NCBI GenBank assembly: GCA_022360445.1
Contig: JAKSCV010000036.1
Location: forward strand, 167,993-231,992
Source of the DNA: Gammaproteobacteria bacterium
GTDB taxonomy: Bacteria; Pseudomonadota; Gammaproteobacteria; UBA5861
Direction: 5' to 3'
DNA: 64,000 nucleotides
This document shows, one piece after another, positions 63,911 to 64,000 of this stretch. Under the pieces are notes generated by a model. It saw only the letters and a program-made list of their open reading frames with translations, did not search any database and had not been told where the DNA came from. A program made the translations under genes and the position numbers. Each line of letters opens with the position of its first letter. The stretch's first letter is position 1.

Positions 63911-64000
63911 ATGAATTCCTTTACAAACTGAACTGGTTTTAAAGAGTATAGGAAGCGTTTATGACTTTATGTGAACAACAGCATTAATCGTTATAAACAG

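Noticed and set aside
63911..64000. Strong promoter upstream of glmU
   Set aside because: A TATACT is present on the minus strand, but no -35 at proper spacing, and the sequence is cut by the window end.

Overview
The window is chromosomal DNA of moderate GC from a gammaproteobacterium. TtcA, the CCA-adding enzyme, IspG, TrmL, GpsA, SecB, HemF, GlmU/GlmS and the cox cluster all read like gammaproteobacterial proteins, and pairings such as secB-gpsA beside trmL are typical of that class. I cannot place it to genus. No rRNA, tRNA, CRISPR array, phage or plasmid functions are visible. Coding density is high, and only two gaps exceed 300 bases.

Layout. 1-2.5 kb: 3' end of ttcA, a glycerophosphodiester phosphodiesterase, and kdsC-kdsA (Kdo synthesis). 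2.7-7.7 kb: a plus-strand operon for acyl-CoA chemistry (alpha-methylacyl-CoA racemase-like protein, metallo-beta-lactamase-fold hydrolase, SCPx-type thiolase, class III CoA-transferase, GFA-family protein). 7.8-11 kb: a minus-strand signalling operon (109-residue protein, HDOD protein, GGDEF/EAL protein). 11-18 kb: housekeeping genes (rlmI, lipoprotein peptidase, cca, ispG, mug, flavin reductase-like, yaaA). 18-37 kb: a large type IV pilus region. It holds an MSHA-type machine (MshM, L, N, E, G, I, J, K-like), two pilin-like proteins with an LPCP motif, a separate prepilin set inside an ABC-2 exporter cluster, a membrane histidine kinase and a sigma-54 response regulator. 37-40.6 kb: trmL, then gpsA, secB, hemF and a NUDIX gene. 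40.8-52.7 kb: acyl-CoA synthetase, a membrane PP2C phosphatase, a MITE-like element, a mechanosensitive channel, class I aldolase, pyruvate kinase, UspA, a cyclase-family hydrolase and an acyl-CoA dehydrogenase. 53-60.4 kb: cytochrome c oxidase and its assembly genes. 60.7-63.9 kb: glmU-glmS.

How the genes may work together. The pilus genes are nearly contiguous on the minus strand with short gaps or overlaps, so they probably form one operon starting at the sigma-54 regulator. The kinase at 21.3 kb is a plausible partner of that regulator, by resemblance to PrsK/PrsR. The pilus ATPase has an N-terminal domain of the c-di-GMP-binding MshE type with altered motif residues, and an EAL phosphodiesterase lies 20 kb away, so c-di-GMP control is possible but unproven. 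The acyl-CoA genes at 2.7-7.3, 40.8 and 51.5 kb suggest use of branched or methyl-branched acids. The cox genes encode an oxidase whose subunit II carries a fused cytochrome c domain; heme A synthase is not in the cluster.

The best candidates for something little described are the pilus region's LPCP pilin pair, the prepilin inside an ABC exporter cluster, and a 163-bp MITE-like element with near-identical 22-bp inverted ends.
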